Notes under the pieces: model-generated
Told to the model about the DNA's origin: nothing
The model's input: the letters and a program-made list of their open reading frames with translations, nothing else
The model's database searches: none
Program-made: the position numbers and the translations under genes
Shown here: piece by piece, positions 43,691 to 54,490 of the stretch
How the letters are laid out: each line of letters starts with the position of its first letter
Numbering within the stretch: the stretch's first letter is position 1
DNA from: Amblyomma americanum
Taxonomy: Eukaryota > Arthropoda > Arachnida > Ixodida > Ixodidae
Direction of reading: 5' to 3'
Assembly: GCF_052857255.1 (NCBI RefSeq)
Contig: NC_135498.1
Coordinates: 111,902,723-111,966,722, forward strand
Length of the DNA stretch: 64,000 bases

Positions 43691-43844
43691 GCGAGTGCCG
43701 CTGTAAGACGAGCGGACCTTACGGTGCCTCAAACAGCCAGAGAGACATAATGAATGCAGGGAGAGACGTTGAGTTCACTGCCTGCTATAGAAAGAGAAGC
43801 GACTGAACGCAGCGGCACTTTAAATAACTCTAGCTAATGGCGTT

Positions 43845-44075
43845 ACCAGTGCCAGCCACGTGCGGAAGAAAAGGGTACGCCAGCATGCGCTACAGGTCGA
43901 GGCCGCGATCGACTGCAAGACGGAAATCACATTTATTGTAGTTCCGTCAACGTGGTGGTCGTCAAAGCGGCGGCGGCGACGTCCGGCCGAGGCGAAGGTG
44001 CCAGCAGCACGTGCTAGAGCCACCTTATTTTCTTCGGCACGTGGCCGGCGCTTACCGTGCGAATCGCCACACATA
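43845..44075 (-). repeat. Possible solo LTR
   Basis: A GC-rich island whose minus strand begins TGTGTGGCGATTCGCACGG, has ACAATAAATGTGATTTCC (a polyadenylation signal followed by a T-rich stretch) and ends near CTGGCACTGGTAACGCCA. This layout is LTR-like. There is no second copy in the window and no clear target duplication. Confidence 0.3.
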
Positions 44076-46373
44076 AAAAATGGCGAAGGTAGCCGCGCAC
44101 GCTTCCACTCGGTAAAAAAAGAAAAGAAAAGGGGCTGATGGCACCGGGCCATCAAAACTCGAGTGCGGCTATCACTATAATTAGTCGTCCTAGATAGCGC
44201 TACGCCTTACCTGCAATGCGTTCGACGCTTATAAGTACGCTCCACGACAATTTCAACGCTGAATTTTTCTCATGACATGTAGACCTCTTGTGTCTCTAAT
44301 GCTTGCTTTTTATGAGAATGCTTGTTTTTTCTCTCCCCCCCTGTCTCTCTCTGTGTGTTCATCGTTGGCTCAGTGCTGGCCTGGATACCCAACCTGGAGT
44401 TCCGAGTTAATAAATTCCTGATCTAGTCTAGCCTATACTCTTGTAACAATCATGTACTGGGCTCCGCGGTTAGTTCTGAAATTTAACACCACCTGAATAA
44501 CGGAATGATCGCCAAGACCAATGAAGTGAACCAAAGGGGATAAAACAGGGGACACGTTTGTCCCTATCATATCTAAACCAATTAGAATATAACAGAAAAA
44601 TATGCGCAGATTCTTGCACTGCCTGTTTCAGCGCAAAATAACTGTGCATAGTAATAAACAGTGAAATATCGGAGGATCTATGTTAAAGTCAACGAAACAC
44701 AAAATGGCGCAGAAGATGGGTAACGCGCAGTAATGTTATGCAAAGCATCATGTAAAGTGTACCAAAAATATCAAGACGAGTTGGGCGGACGGTAATAGGT
44801 ACATAAGAAAGCATTGCCATGACCGAAGCGAACCGATTGCACAAACATGAATTCTAGACTACAATTCACGGGAATGCGCTGAGGAGGTAGTTCTGTAGCA
44901 ATCGCAATCAGAGCACCACAACCTATCTTTGGCGGTCGGTTAGTCCTGTAAAAAGGGTAGCTTCTGGCGCAGTACAGAACTTCAATTTCGCGAACGTCGC
45001 TGTAAAGCCAGGTTTTGATTACAATCTTGTTATCAGACCTACAGTAATGGATTATACAGAATACAAGCTATCGAATTTATACCGCTCACTACGAATGTTA
45101 ATTTTAAGAAAATATATGTGATTTGTGACCGCTGAAATTTTAACTCAAGTTTCTAATCCAGGTAGTAGGTGAAGGAAATACGCCGGATGGAACAAGTTTA
45201 TTTTATACTGTTATTTCATAAAAGCTGTCAATTTGCGCACAATATACAAAACACCTTCTGTTGGTGGTAACAAATTATAGCGTAGCGAAGAAGCCGGACG
45301 ACTCGCCTCGACATAATCAATGAGCTTTTACCTCGATGTTTGAGTGCCCTTACTGAAGTCTTTCCTTATACTGTTCTTCCATTTCCCTTTAGTAAGCTGT
45401 TTTGTGTAATAATGATGTACTTCGTTCTTACAGTGAGAACCTTGGCTATTATAAGCCGTAACCTATTAGAAATGAACTTTCTGAGTACGTGCGCTGAAGG
45501 AATCGCTTTGGTAAGCATCTGAAAGCCGATCGAAGAGGCAATGAGCATGCGGATTGCTTCCTCTGATTGAGCCCATGTCTCCTTAGCAGTTTTTTTTTTT
45601 TTGGCCGCAAGATAAAAGAATGTCCCGGTGCACCCCCCTGTCCTCGAAGTCATCAAGCCGTAAACGAAGTTTATCGCTTTCCCTGCGGACCACTTCGGCG
45701 ACCATCTAGTGCAATTCGTCGCTCTGTGCCTGGTCTACGGCACTGGCTCGAGTTTCAACAGCAAACAGCCTGGCGTTAATGGGACACTGATGATTAATAA
45801 AAATTGGCCCGTATAGATTGAGTTTCGCGCCCTAATCTCAAACAGACCACTGCCACCGAAAAAATATGTTTTATAGATTGCAGAACACAAACGCAGAAAA
45901 GAAAAATAAATGTAGGAGTGCGTGCTTCCTTAGAGGTTTTTTTTTTTTAGGATCACGGAGACCACGCTGCACCGCCACTCAGTCTAAAAGGTTATTTGAA
46001 ATGGTTCGCGTCGAGCATGTTTATAAATTTTGTCTATTTAAAAGGTTCTACTCTCCCCTGCTGTTATTAACAGCTTCATTAGCATCTCTACACCACCGAA
46101 ACCCTGCTGCACACAAGAAATCTTGATGCGTGGGAAATTCCTCGTTTTAGAACAATATGTAGAAACCAAGCTTTGTCACAGAACCTCCCATTTGTACTAA
46201 ACAAAGTTGGCTTTACAATAGTATTGAACTGAAGAGGTTCGAGGTCTATTATACGATGATATATATGATGATCGATCTCGTATACGATACATGATGTCGA
46301 ACTCTAGTTGTTAAAGTAGTAGTATTTTATTTACTTCTTTTTTATTATTTGCAATACTCTAATTGTTGCCTGA
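44076..46373. other. AT-rich stretch without recognised genes
   Basis: Homopolymers (T run at 45589, T run at 45939) and short frames only. ATACGATGATATATATGATGATCGA-type low-complexity sequence lies near 46253. Confidence 0.4.
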
Positions 46374-46380
46374 ACTGCAG

Positions 46381-46855
46381 TTATTGGTGCCATATTTGGT
46401 ACCAGGCCGTATAACTTCGGACGCTGGCCTTCATGCCACTACTTTTAGCACTTGGCTGACTATATTGCAGAATCACACTCGCCTACCAGAAGCTCCTCCT
46501 GCCCAGTGCTTTTCCGTCTGTCTTGCACCTTCGCCAATCGTTCAAACCACCTTCGTATCATTTCAATTTCTCCTCCATACCGAGCATATCTCTACGTGTT
46601 TTACATACCGCGGGCTCAAGGGAGCTGTTTTTCAGGAACTTTGAGCAAATCGATACCCTTTCAAGACATGTTTTACGTAGTCATGCCCTCTTGGAACAAC
46701 TGGCGGTAACACACGTTCCACGTATGATTGATGCTTTACAGACAGAAGAAGCGAGGACATTTCTCGTTGGCTACCAGGCACGTGTATCCAATAGGGAACC
46801 GAAAGCATGCCTTAGCTCGGTTACAAGTTCTTTACGTCGTTACTTCAGAAATGGG
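46381..46855 (+). pseudogene. Exon-like segment A, block II copy
   Basis: It is preceded by a T-rich tract and CTGCAG, a good splice acceptor. The frame runs from the acceptor to VFQEL-stop at 46642. It resumes one frame over with FRNFEQIDTLSRHVLRSHAL, LLEQLAVTHVPRMIDALQTE and EARTFLVGYQARV, then runs to 47005 with a hydrophobic end. The stop and shift make the copy non-functional unless an intron removes them. The family is not recognised; the best evidence for coding is peptide similarity to 30053-30480. Confidence 0.5.
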
Positions 46856-47005
46856 GCCCTATGCGTGCAGCTCGAGCCTTTCAATGCCTTTGTCGATTTT
46901 AATGCACTGCTGCATCGCTTTGGTACTCTCCTCCTAGCTGCGTTTCACCTCATGCTCTTGTCGTTGTTGGTGTTCTGCCTCTTGCACGGCGTTCCCGTTC
47001 GATAG

Positions 47006-47398
47006 CTCGCCCTGCTTCAGTTTGACTTCGTCGCTGTAGGCTATTTGCCTCAGCGTCGTGCGACAGCTTCTTTCACTTTGATTTGCCAACATCGAGGAAT
47101 TCGCCTGCGCTCTAAATGAAGGGAGCAGTCCAGGAGACAGACGAGAACCTCACAACGTCTGTATGTCAGAATGGAACACTGCTGAATGAGCCGGTTACGT
47201 CGGACGAAGTAGTTCAGCGAGTTCAGCGAGTGACAACTCGTAATGAAGGCTCGTGCCCTAACATTGCCATCCAATTTCAGAGCAAATGCAAGCCAGACTT
47301 GCTTCTTTAAAAGATTAAAAGACTCGCTTATCAATGAAATATCTTGGTCACACTTCTAGCTCCTCTATTTATGTGAACGAACATGTGTGTCCATCTTT
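47006..47398. other. Spacer of block II
   Basis: No motif recognised. Confidence 0.4.
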
Positions 47399-47710
47399 AT
47401 AATAATAATTGGTTTTTGGAGGGAAAGGAAATGGCGAAGTATCTGTCTCATATATCGTTGGACACCTGAACCGCGCCGTAAGGGAAGGGTAAAGGAGGGA
47501 GTGAAAGAAGAAAGGAAGAGAGAGGTGCCGTAGTGGAGGGCTCCGGAATAATTTCGACCACCTGGGGATCTTTAACGTGCACTGACATCGCACAGCACAC
47601 GGGCGCCTTAGCGTTTTTCCTCCATAAAGACGCAGCCGCCGCGGTCGGGTTCGAACCCGGGAACTCCGGATCAGTAGTCGAGCGCCCTAACCACTGAGCC
47701 ACCGCGGCGG
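47399..47710 (-). repeat. Full-length tRNA SINE
   Basis: The minus strand begins GCCCCGCCGCGGTGGCTCAG. The A box lies at 47691-47703 and the B box GGTTCGAACCC near 47648. The usual 3' domain ends AATTATTATTATAAAG. No convincing target duplication. Nearly identical to the copies at 21032 and 63192. Confidence 0.92.
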
Positions 47711-47984
47711 GGCATATTTGAAGCGCTTGTTGGGGATAGCAGTCGAGAAGAAGAAAGCTTGCGGATGGAAGTTTGTCTGGACGAAGGATGAGAAAATACT
47801 GGCACGAGAAAATGAACACGCTTACATACTTTATGTACGAAGCTCTCGCGATGTCGACAAGATTCGGTAGATTTCCGCATATTAGTTGTTCAGCAAGAAG
47901 AGCGCACTCAAAGTTGTGGCACACTCTCATGACTTAAATAAGGTATTCGTCTGGGAAGAAATAAAGCGTCTTGCATGCTTCCAT

Positions 47985-48382
47985 TTAAACATGCTATCAG
48001 AAGGTAATAAAGAAGATGAATTAAAAATCTTATTACAAATATTTTAATGTGCACTTTGATATCATGTTGTTAACCGAAACTTGGTTCAGGTCTTTCAGTG
48101 ACATCATAATGGACGCAGCAGACTACACAAGACTCTTCTGAAAACGGACAACCAGACACGGAGGAGGGTTACAATGCAAGTTAAACGATCTATAAAATGC
48201 GAATTGCTCGGGACATTTTCTTTTATAACCAATGACACTGAAAGCTTTGTTGTTACATGTAAAAATTCTCCTTTGCGGTGATGTAACGTCCACCTGACGG
48301 AAGTTTATCTACCTTCTTTGGTGACATGGAAAAATTACTTAATTATGCAAACCAAAACAAACTGACACTTACTGTTGGTAGA
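47985..48382 (+). pseudogene. LINE endonuclease domain, 5' part
   Basis: The plus strand reads NKEDELKILLQ, then HFDIMLLTETWFRSFS and HGGGLQ. These are the first motifs of an APE-type endonuclease of a CR1/Jockey-like LINE (x-E-T-W is catalytic-site sequence). The frame breaks several times (stop at 48139 region). It ends at LTVGR, where the PLE cluster is inserted. Continues at 54491. Confidence 0.75.
48371..48382 (+). repeat. Left 12-bp target duplication of the PLE cluster
   Basis: ACTGTTGGTAGA, identical to 54491-54502. Confidence 0.9.
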
Positions 48383-48540
48383 AGAGTTAACTGCTGGGCT
48401 AGTTGGTGTTGCCTACTGAAAGAAAGATTCTGCGCCTAACACACACCACACACAGAAAGAAGACGACACCACGGGCGCACACTTCAACTGTTTATTGAGG
48501 GTGAAGCACTCGACATATATAGGCCACGAAACAAAACACC
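48383..48540 (-). repeat. PLE terminal repeat (pLTR), copy A 3' end
   Basis: The minus strand has CCTCAATAAACAGTTGAAGT, GTGGTGTCGTCTTCTTTCTG and TTAGGCGCAGAATC, and continues past CAGTAGGCAACACCAACTAGC. It thus includes the start of a further ORF copy (its ATG mutated to AGG). AATAAA and TATATA lie in this repeat. Confidence 0.85.
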
Positions 48541-48573
48541 GCGCATGCGTACAAGATAACATTAAAAAACACA

Positions 48574-50986
48574 CTAGCTGATTAGGCGCGATAAAAACTT
48601 GCGCTCAGCCTCATAAAGAAAAACCGATGTATCACTAACACAGTCAGGGCCCGCTTTCTTGATGTAGAACGCTTCCAGAGTTTCTCGGGATGTCTGACAC
48701 CTGCCTCTACCCAAAATCCTCGCCTCACGGAACCGTGGGAAGCAATCGGTGCAGGCTCTGCAGTGAACCACAAGTCGCTCACCTTCGTTATTTTTTATTT
48801 CTAGTGCATGCTCCCTAAGCCGGTCATTGACACAACGCCCCGTCTGTCCAATATAGGATTTTCCGCAGGACAGAGGAATTTCATAAACCACATTTGTGGC
48901 ACACTTCACGAAACGCTGGCCATGTTTCTTCTGGCAGCCAAGCTTTTGCCTATGCGACGGCTTAGGTGGGAAAGCTTTTGGGGAGCCGAGAATACCATCG
49001 GTACATTATACCGGTTAGCGACTTTTTTCAAGCCGTGCGTGACCTTATGAATGTATGGGAATACTACAGGCCACTCTTTCTTCTTCGGTTCTACCCTGCT
49101 TACCCCAGCCTTCAACTTCTTCAAAAGCGTTTCCGCCACAGGGACCAATACCGACTCAGGGAAGCCAGCTGCAACGAGCCTGCTCAATTGGTTGCAAAAA
49201 CTTGCCTGCATTTCATGCACACACGACTTCCGGAGCGATGACTCCAGGCAGAGGTTGGCGATGCCTCTTTTTACAACTTTGGAGTGGGCCGAATTGTACG
49301 GCAGGAGCCCTTTCTTCGCACGAGGGGAGTAAGCCCAACAGATGTGCCCATCTGAAAACTTTAGCTGTAAATCTAAAAACTGAAGCGACCCATTATCCGG
49401 TAGCTCATATTTAAAACGTAGCCCTTTTCTTAGGTTTCTAAAATCATCTAAAACACTCCTAACTGTAGCCTGATTTGAAACGGAGTACTTCTTGTTTAAA
49501 ACTACTAAAAAGTCGTCCATGTAACGAAACACCTGAAGGACTTTGACATTATTAAAATGGTTAAAACGATCGTGTAGAGAGCGATCGATAAAAGATAAAA
49601 AGATATTGCACAATATAGGGGCAATGCACGAGCCTAGGCATATGCCTTTCTTCTGCAAGAACGGTTGCTCGTCAAACAAGATAAAAGTACTACGAAGATA
49701 AAATTCTAAAAGGACTAAAAAGTTATCAACAGTGATGCCAGCGGCATTTTGGAAAGCCAATGGGCCGCTCTCGTCTATGCACATTTTAACAGAGGCAAAC
49801 AAGTCCGGATAGGGCACTGAATAAAAAAGGTCTTCTACATCTACGGAAAAAGCATATTCTATGTCATTCTTTTCTTCGAAAAAATGGGCTACTTCCCCTG
49901 AACTTTTTGTAAGCAATGGATCAGTTATAATTAGGCTATTCAATCTTCTCTGAAGGAACTTACTCACGCAGTGCTCCAGGTACCCGCTTCACTCACAATG
50001 GTACGGAATGGCGCTTTGGGTTTATGCGTTTTAACGGAAAAGAAAACATGCAACGCCCCCCATCACTCCTAGTTATATCTTTAGCTAGTCCATGCAATTC
50101 TAGGGCGCTTACAAAGTTCAGTAGCTTTGCTCTTAATTCTAGTTCGAGCTTTTTACACAACCATGAAATTTTTGTTCACCGCCTGCGCAGCTTTCTCTCT
50201 ATACATAGAACAAGGCAAAACTACAAAGCCACCTAAGTTATCTGCCTGCAAAAGGCTGAGTTCATTATCCTTGAAGAATTTCACTATAGAACGAAAGGGG
50301 TCTTTAGGGCAGTCCTGTTCAGTCCGCGTGACACTCTTGGCAAGGCTGTTCACACCATCCAGAAGGCAGCGCTCCCGATCTTCTTGTGGGGCCTTTTTCG
50401 CCATAGCCCTGTTTAAGGCCATCAGTTCGTGGGGTGGGACCAAAGGCTGCAGTCCAAACTTAGGGCTTTTTTGAAGAACATTTGAAATGTTGGAGGGAAT
50501 ACAGGCACTTCCCATGACTGTAAGATTTCCATTTCCACTATCCTGCGTTTTTGGTTTTCCTTTGGTTTTAAGGATAAATTTCAAATTCCAAATCCACCAC
50601 ATCTCGGTCAAACGAGCAGCTTCGCTTCTAAGGTAATGGAAACGCCTTAGAGCAATCCATTCCGGGTACTGGGTAAAGCAGACAACATGTAACCAGTCTG
50701 TAAATAACCGGACTTGCCGCCAAAGTTCAGATCGTCAGATCTTGCAGATACGTTTTACATGCCCCCTAGAGGGTGCCACAGGGCCAAACAGGGCACTCAC
50801 TTCTACCGGTGTAACGGAATTTCTGATGCAGAATCCAAGGTACCTTGCACGACATGTCGCAGACACGACGTTTGTCAGGAGCTGGTTGACGTCCTGAAGG
50901 TCAACAGAAGGAGAATAGAAAGGCGAGCCCGATATAGAAGAAATATACTTTAGGAGAGTTAACTGCTGGGCTAGTTGGTGTTGCAT
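48574..50986 (-). pseudogene. PLE copy A: RT plus GIY-YIG protein, broken
   Basis: True ATG at 50986 (MQHQLAQQL). A TGA interrupts it 83 codons on, where copy C has TGG. The next open part (50611-50153) holds FGLQPLVPPHELMALNRAM. The RT frame 49967-48906 carries SVDVEDLFYS (motif A), GICLGSCIAPIL (motif B) and FRYMDDFLVV (catalytic). A 10-base deletion near 48955 shifts the frame before the GIY-YIG part (48909-48574: VVYEIPL, SYIGQTGRCVNDRL). In a living PLE this protein would nick DNA and prime reverse transcription on it. Copy A keeps TAC where copy C has a stop and keeps the R-S-I-V-K-F-F segment that copy C shifted. Confidence 0.9.
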
Positions 50987-51041
50987 ACTGAAAGAAAGAT
51001 TTTGCGCCTAACACACACCACACACAGAAAGAAGACGACAC
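50957..51041 (-). repeat. PLE pLTR, copy A 5' end
   Basis: The minus strand runs GTGTCGTCTTCTTTCTGTG to TTAGGCGCAAAATC and into the ATG at 50986. Its outer part is lost at the junction with B'. Confidence 0.8.
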
Positions 51042-51725
51042 CTGGAGTCATCGCTCCGGAAGTCGTGTGTGCATGAAATGCATGAAAGTTTTTGCAACCA
51101 ATTGAGCAGGCTCGTTGCAGCTGGCTTCCCTGAGTCGGTATTGGTCCCTGTGGCGGAAACGCTTTTGAAGAAGTTGAAGGCTGGGGTAAGCAGGGTAGAA
51201 CCGAAGAAGAAAGAGTGGCCTGTAGTATTCCCATACATTCATAAGGTCACGCACGGCTTGAAAAAAGTCGCTAACCGGTATAATGTACCGATGGTATTCT
51301 CGGCTCCCCAAAAGCTTTCCCACCTAAGCCGTCGCATTACTTGCGATAGGCAAAAGCTTGGCTGCCAGAAAAAACATGGCCAGCGTTTCGTGAAGTGTGC
51401 CACAAATGTGGTTTATGAAATTCCTCTGTCCTGCGGAAAATCCTATATTGGACAGACGGGGCGTTGTGTCAATGACCGGCTTAGGGAGCATGCACTAGAA
51501 ATAAAAAATAACGAAGGTGAGCGACTTGTGGTTCACTGCAGAGCCTGCACCGATTGCTTCCCACGGTTCCGTGAGGCGAGGATTTTGGGTAGAGGCAGGT
51601 GTCAGACATCCCGAGAAACTCTGGAAGCGTTCTACATCAAGAAAGCGGGCCCTAACTGTGTTAGTGATACATCGGTTTTTCTTTATGAGGCTGAGCGCAA
51701 GTTTTTATCGCGCCTAATCAGCTAG
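51042..51725 (+). pseudogene. PLE copy B': 5'-truncated RT C-terminus with GIY-YIG
   Basis: Homology begins at CCTGGAGTCATCGCTCCGG (matching 53646 in copy C), so RT motifs A-C are absent. What remains is an uninterrupted frame from 51069 to 51725 (218 codons) with the complete GIY-YIG region: VVYEIPLSCGKSYIG, QTGRCVNDRLREH, HCRACTDC and REARILGRGRC. It differs from copy C at a few positions only (for example N/D in KAGPNCV and R/W in DRLREH). It has no start of its own and is a dead 5'-truncated copy. Confidence 0.9.
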
Positions 51726-51739
51726 TGTGTTTTTTTTTT

Positions 51740-51888
51740 CATGTTACCTTGTACGCATGCGCGGTGTTTTGTTTCGTGGCCTACATATGTCGAGTGCTTC
51801 ACCCTCAATAAACAGTTGAAGTGTGCGCCCGTGGTGTCGTCTTCTTTCTGTGTGTGGTGTGTGTTAGGCGCAAAATCTTTCTTTCAGT
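51740..51888 (+). repeat. PLE pLTR shared by B' (3' end) and C (5' end)
   Basis: It carries CCTCAATAAACAGTTGAAGT (AATAAA at 51807), GTGGTGTCGTCTTCTTTCTG, GTTAGGCGCAAAATC and a pyrimidine run TCTTTCTTTCAG directly before the ATG at 51889. It would act as terminator of B' and promoter of C. No hammerhead ribozyme core was found. Confidence 0.85.
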
Positions 51889-52925
51889 ATGCAACACCAA
51901 CTGGCCCAGCAGTTAACTCTCCTAAAGTATATTTCTTCTATATCGGGCTCGCCTTTCTATTCTCCTTCTGTTGACCTTCAGGACGTCAACCAGCTCCTGA
52001 CAAACATCGTGTCTGCGACATGTCGTGCAAGGTACCTTGGATTCTGCATCAGAAATTCCGTTACACCGGTAGAAGTGAGTGCCCTGTTTGGCCCTGTGGC
52101 ACCCTCTAGGGGGCATGTAAAACGTATCTGCAAGATCTGGCGATCTGAACTTTGGCGGCAAGTCCGGTTATTTACAGACTGGTTACATGTTGTCTGCTTT
52201 ACCCAGTAGCCGGAATGGATTGCTCTAAGGCGTTTCCATTACCTTAGAAGCGAAGCTGCTCGTTTGACCGAGATGTGGTGGATTTGGAATTGGAAATTCA
52301 TCCTTAAAACCAAAGGAAAACCAAAAACGCAGGATAGTGGAAATGGAAATCTTAGTCATGGGAAGTGCCTGTATTCCCTCCAACATTTCAAATGTTCTTC
52401 AAAAAGGCCCTAAGTTTGGACTGCAGCCTTTGGTCCCACCCCACGAACTGATGGCCCTAAACAGGGCTATGGCGAAAAAGGCCCCACAAGAAGATCGGGA
52501 GCGCTGCCTTCTGGATGGTGTGAACAGCCTTGCCAAGAGTGTCACGCGGACTGAACAGGACTGCCCTAAAGACCCTTTCGTTCTATAGCGAAATTCTTCA
52601 AGGATAATGAACTCAGCCTTTTGCAGGCAGATAAGTTAGGTGGCTTTGTATTTTTGCCTATTTCTATGTATAGAGAGAAAGCTGCGCAGGCGGTGAACAA
52701 AAATTTCATGGTTGTGAGAAAAGCTCGAACTAGAATTAAGAGCAAAGCTGTTGAACTTTGTAAGTGGCGCCTAGAATTGCATGGACTAGCTAAGCTAAAG
52801 ATATAACTAAGAGTGATGGGGGGGGGGGGGGGGGGGGCGTTGCATGTTTTCTTTTCCGTTAAAACGCATAAACCCAAAGCGCCATTCCGTACCATTGTGA
52901 GTGAAGCGGGTACCTGGAGCACTGC
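51889..52925 (+). pseudogene. PLE copy C: N-terminal half, broken
   Basis: ATG at 51889 opens MQHQLAQQLTLLKYIS and runs 106 codons to TAG at 52207, where copy A has TAC. Frames continue with FGLQPLVPPHELMALNRAM and KAPQEDRERCLLDGVNSL (52337-52588). A one-base loss near 52575 shifts the frame, and MQADKLGGFVFLP to GLAKLKI follows (52621-52806). A run of about 22 G (52817-52838) replaces six G in copy A. VKTHKPKAPFRTIVSEAGTW, the segment before RT, follows. A frameshift at 52915 shared with copy A separates it from the RT frame. Confidence 0.85.
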
Positions 52926-54329
52926 GTGAGTAAGTTCCTTCAGAGAAGATTGAATAGCCTAATTATAACTGATCCATTGCTTACAAAAAGTTTAGGGGAA
53001 GTAGCCCATTTTTTCGAAGAAAAGAATGACATAGAATATGCTTTTTCCGTAGATGTAGAAGACCTTTTTTATTCAGTGCCCTATCCGGACTTGTTTGCCT
53101 CTGTTAAAATGTGCATAGACGAGAGCGGCCCATTGGCTTTCCAAAATGCCGCTGGCATCACTGTTGATAACTTTTTAGTCCTTTTAGAATTTTATCTTCG
53201 TAGTACTTTTATCTTGTTTGACGAGCAACCGTTCTTGCAGAAGAAAGGCATATGCCTAGGCTCGTGCATTGCCCCTATATTGTGCAATATCTTTTTATCT
53301 TTTATCGATCGCTCTCTACACGATCGTTTTAACCATTTTAATAATGTCAAAGTCCTTCAGGTGTTTCGTTACATGGACGACTTTTTAGTAGTTTTAAACA
53401 AGAAGTACTCCGTTTCAAATCAGGCTACAGTTAGGAGTGTTTTAGATGATTTTAGAAACCTAAGAAAAGGGCTACGTTTTAAATATGAGCTACCGGATAA
53501 TGGGTCGCTTCAGTTTTTAGATTTACAGCTAAAGTTTTCAGATGGGCACATCTGTTGGGCTTACTCCCCTCGTGCGAAGAAAGGGCTCCTGCCGTACAAT
53601 TCGGCCCACTCCAAAGTTGTAAAAAGAGGCATCGCCAACCTCTGCCTGGAGTCATCGCTCCGGAAGTCGTGTGTGCATGAAATGCAGGCAAGTTTTTGCA
53701 ACCAATTGAGCAGGCTCGTTGCAGCTGGCTTCCCTGAGTCGGTATTGGTCCCTGTGGCGGAAACGCTTTTGAAGAAGTTGAAGGCTGGGGTAAGCAGGGT
53801 AGAACCGAAGAAGAAAGAGTGGCCTGTAGTATTCCCATACATTCATAAGGTCACGCACGGCTTGAAAAAAGTCGCTAACCGGTATAATATACCGATGGTA
53901 TTCTCGGCTCCCCAAAAGCTTTCCCACCTAAGCCGTCGCATTACTTGCGATAGGCAAAAGCTTGGCTGCCAGAAGAAACATGGCCAGCGTTTCGTGAAGT
54001 GTGCCACAAATGTGGTTTATGAAATTCCTCTGTCCTGCGGAAAATCCTATATTGGACAGACGGGGCGTTGTGTCAATGACCGGCTTTGGGAGCATGCACT
54101 AGAAATAAAAAATAACGAAGGTGAGCGACTTGTGGTTCACTGCAGAGCCTGCACCGATTGCTTCCCACGGTTCCGTGAGGCGAGGATTTTGGGTAGAGGC
54201 AGGTGTCAGACATCCCGAGAAACTCTGGAAGCGTTCTACATCAAGAAAGCGGGCCCTGACTGTGTTAGTGATACATCGGTTTTTCTTTATGAGGCTGAGC
54301 GCAAGTTTTTATCGCGCCTAATCAGCTAG
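52926..54329 (+). CDS. PLE copy C: intact RT/GIY-YIG reading frame (467 codons)
   Basis: The longest clean frame with known motifs in the window. The first codon is GTG, not ATG, so it is the downstream part of a longer protein. Approximate residues: SVDVEDLF 41-48 (RT motif A), GICLGSCIAPIL 108-119 (motif B), YMDD 149-152 (catalytic), FLDLQLKFSDG 198-207. VVYEIPL 363-369, SYIG 374-377 and R381 mark the GIY-YIG start. HCRACTDC 405-412 is a likely zinc-binding pair. No stop or shift occurs. It could not be made as an independent protein without the upstream half, which is broken. Family knowledge: RT plus single-strand-nicking endonuclease of Penelope-like elements. Confidence 0.92.
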   Translation: MSKFLQRRLNSLIITDPLLTKSLGEVAHFFEEKNDIEYAFSVDVEDLFYSVPYPDLFASVKMCIDESGPLAFQNAAGITVDNFLVLLEFYLRSTFILFDEQPFLQKKGICLGSCIAPILCNIFLSFIDRSLHDRFNHFNNVKVLQVFRYMDDFLVVLNKKYSVSNQATVRSVLDDFRNLRKGLRFKYELPDNGSLQFLDLQLKFSDGHICWAYSPRAKKGLLPYNSAHSKVVKRGIANLCLESSLRKSCVHEMQASFCNQLSRLVAAGFPESVLVPVAETLLKKLKAGVSRVEPKKKEWPVVFPYIHKVTHGLKKVANRYNIPMVFSAPQKLSHLSRRITCDRQKLGCQKKHGQRFVKCATNVVYEIPLSCGKSYIGQTGRCVNDRLWEHALEIKNNEGERLVVHCRACTDCFPRFREARILGRGRCQTSRETLEAFYIKKAGPDCVSDTSVFLYEAERKFLSRLIS

Positions 54330-54490
54330 TGTGTTTTTTAATGTTATCTTGTACGCATGCGCGGTGTTTTGTTTCGTGGCCTATATATGTCGAGTGCTTC
54401 ACCCTCAATAAACAGTTGAAGTGTGCGCCCGTGGTGTCGTCTTCTTTCTGTGTGTGGTGTGTGTTAGGCGCAGAATCTTTCTTTCAGTAG
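54330..54490 (+). repeat. PLE pLTR, copy C 3' end
   Basis: Same repeat as 51740-51888, with CTATATATG (54381) and AATAAA (54407). It ends at CTTTCAGTAG, right before the target duplication. It is shorter than the copy A end by the ORF-start segment. Confidence 0.85.

Larger units (their letters stand above)
48383..54490. mobile_element. Penelope-like element cluster (three copies)
   Basis: Copy A runs leftward (about 51041-48383). Copy B' runs rightward but is 5'-truncated (51042-51888). Copy C runs rightward almost full length (51889-54490), sharing its upstream terminal repeat with the end of B'. A and B' meet head to head at 51040-51042. One 12-bp duplication brackets the whole set, so it behaves as a single insertion. 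Tandem and inverted arrangement of partial copies with shared pseudo-LTRs is characteristic of PLEs. Confidence 0.92.

Noticed and set aside
43860..44138. 92-codon basic plus-strand ORF
   Set aside because: Antisense to a probable LTR-like block; arginine runs come from GGCGGCGGCG-type sequence.
48966..49414. Plus-strand ORFs of 80-119 codons, repeated at 51008-51323 and 53479-53927 on the other strand
   Set aside because: They recur only because the PLE RT frame recurs; each is antisense to that frame.
51740..51888. Hammerhead ribozyme in the PLE pLTR
   Set aside because: Some PLE pLTRs carry one, but I find no CTGANGA...GAAA core on either strand here, nor a convincing one near 63095 (CTGATGGAAAG lacks the spacing).
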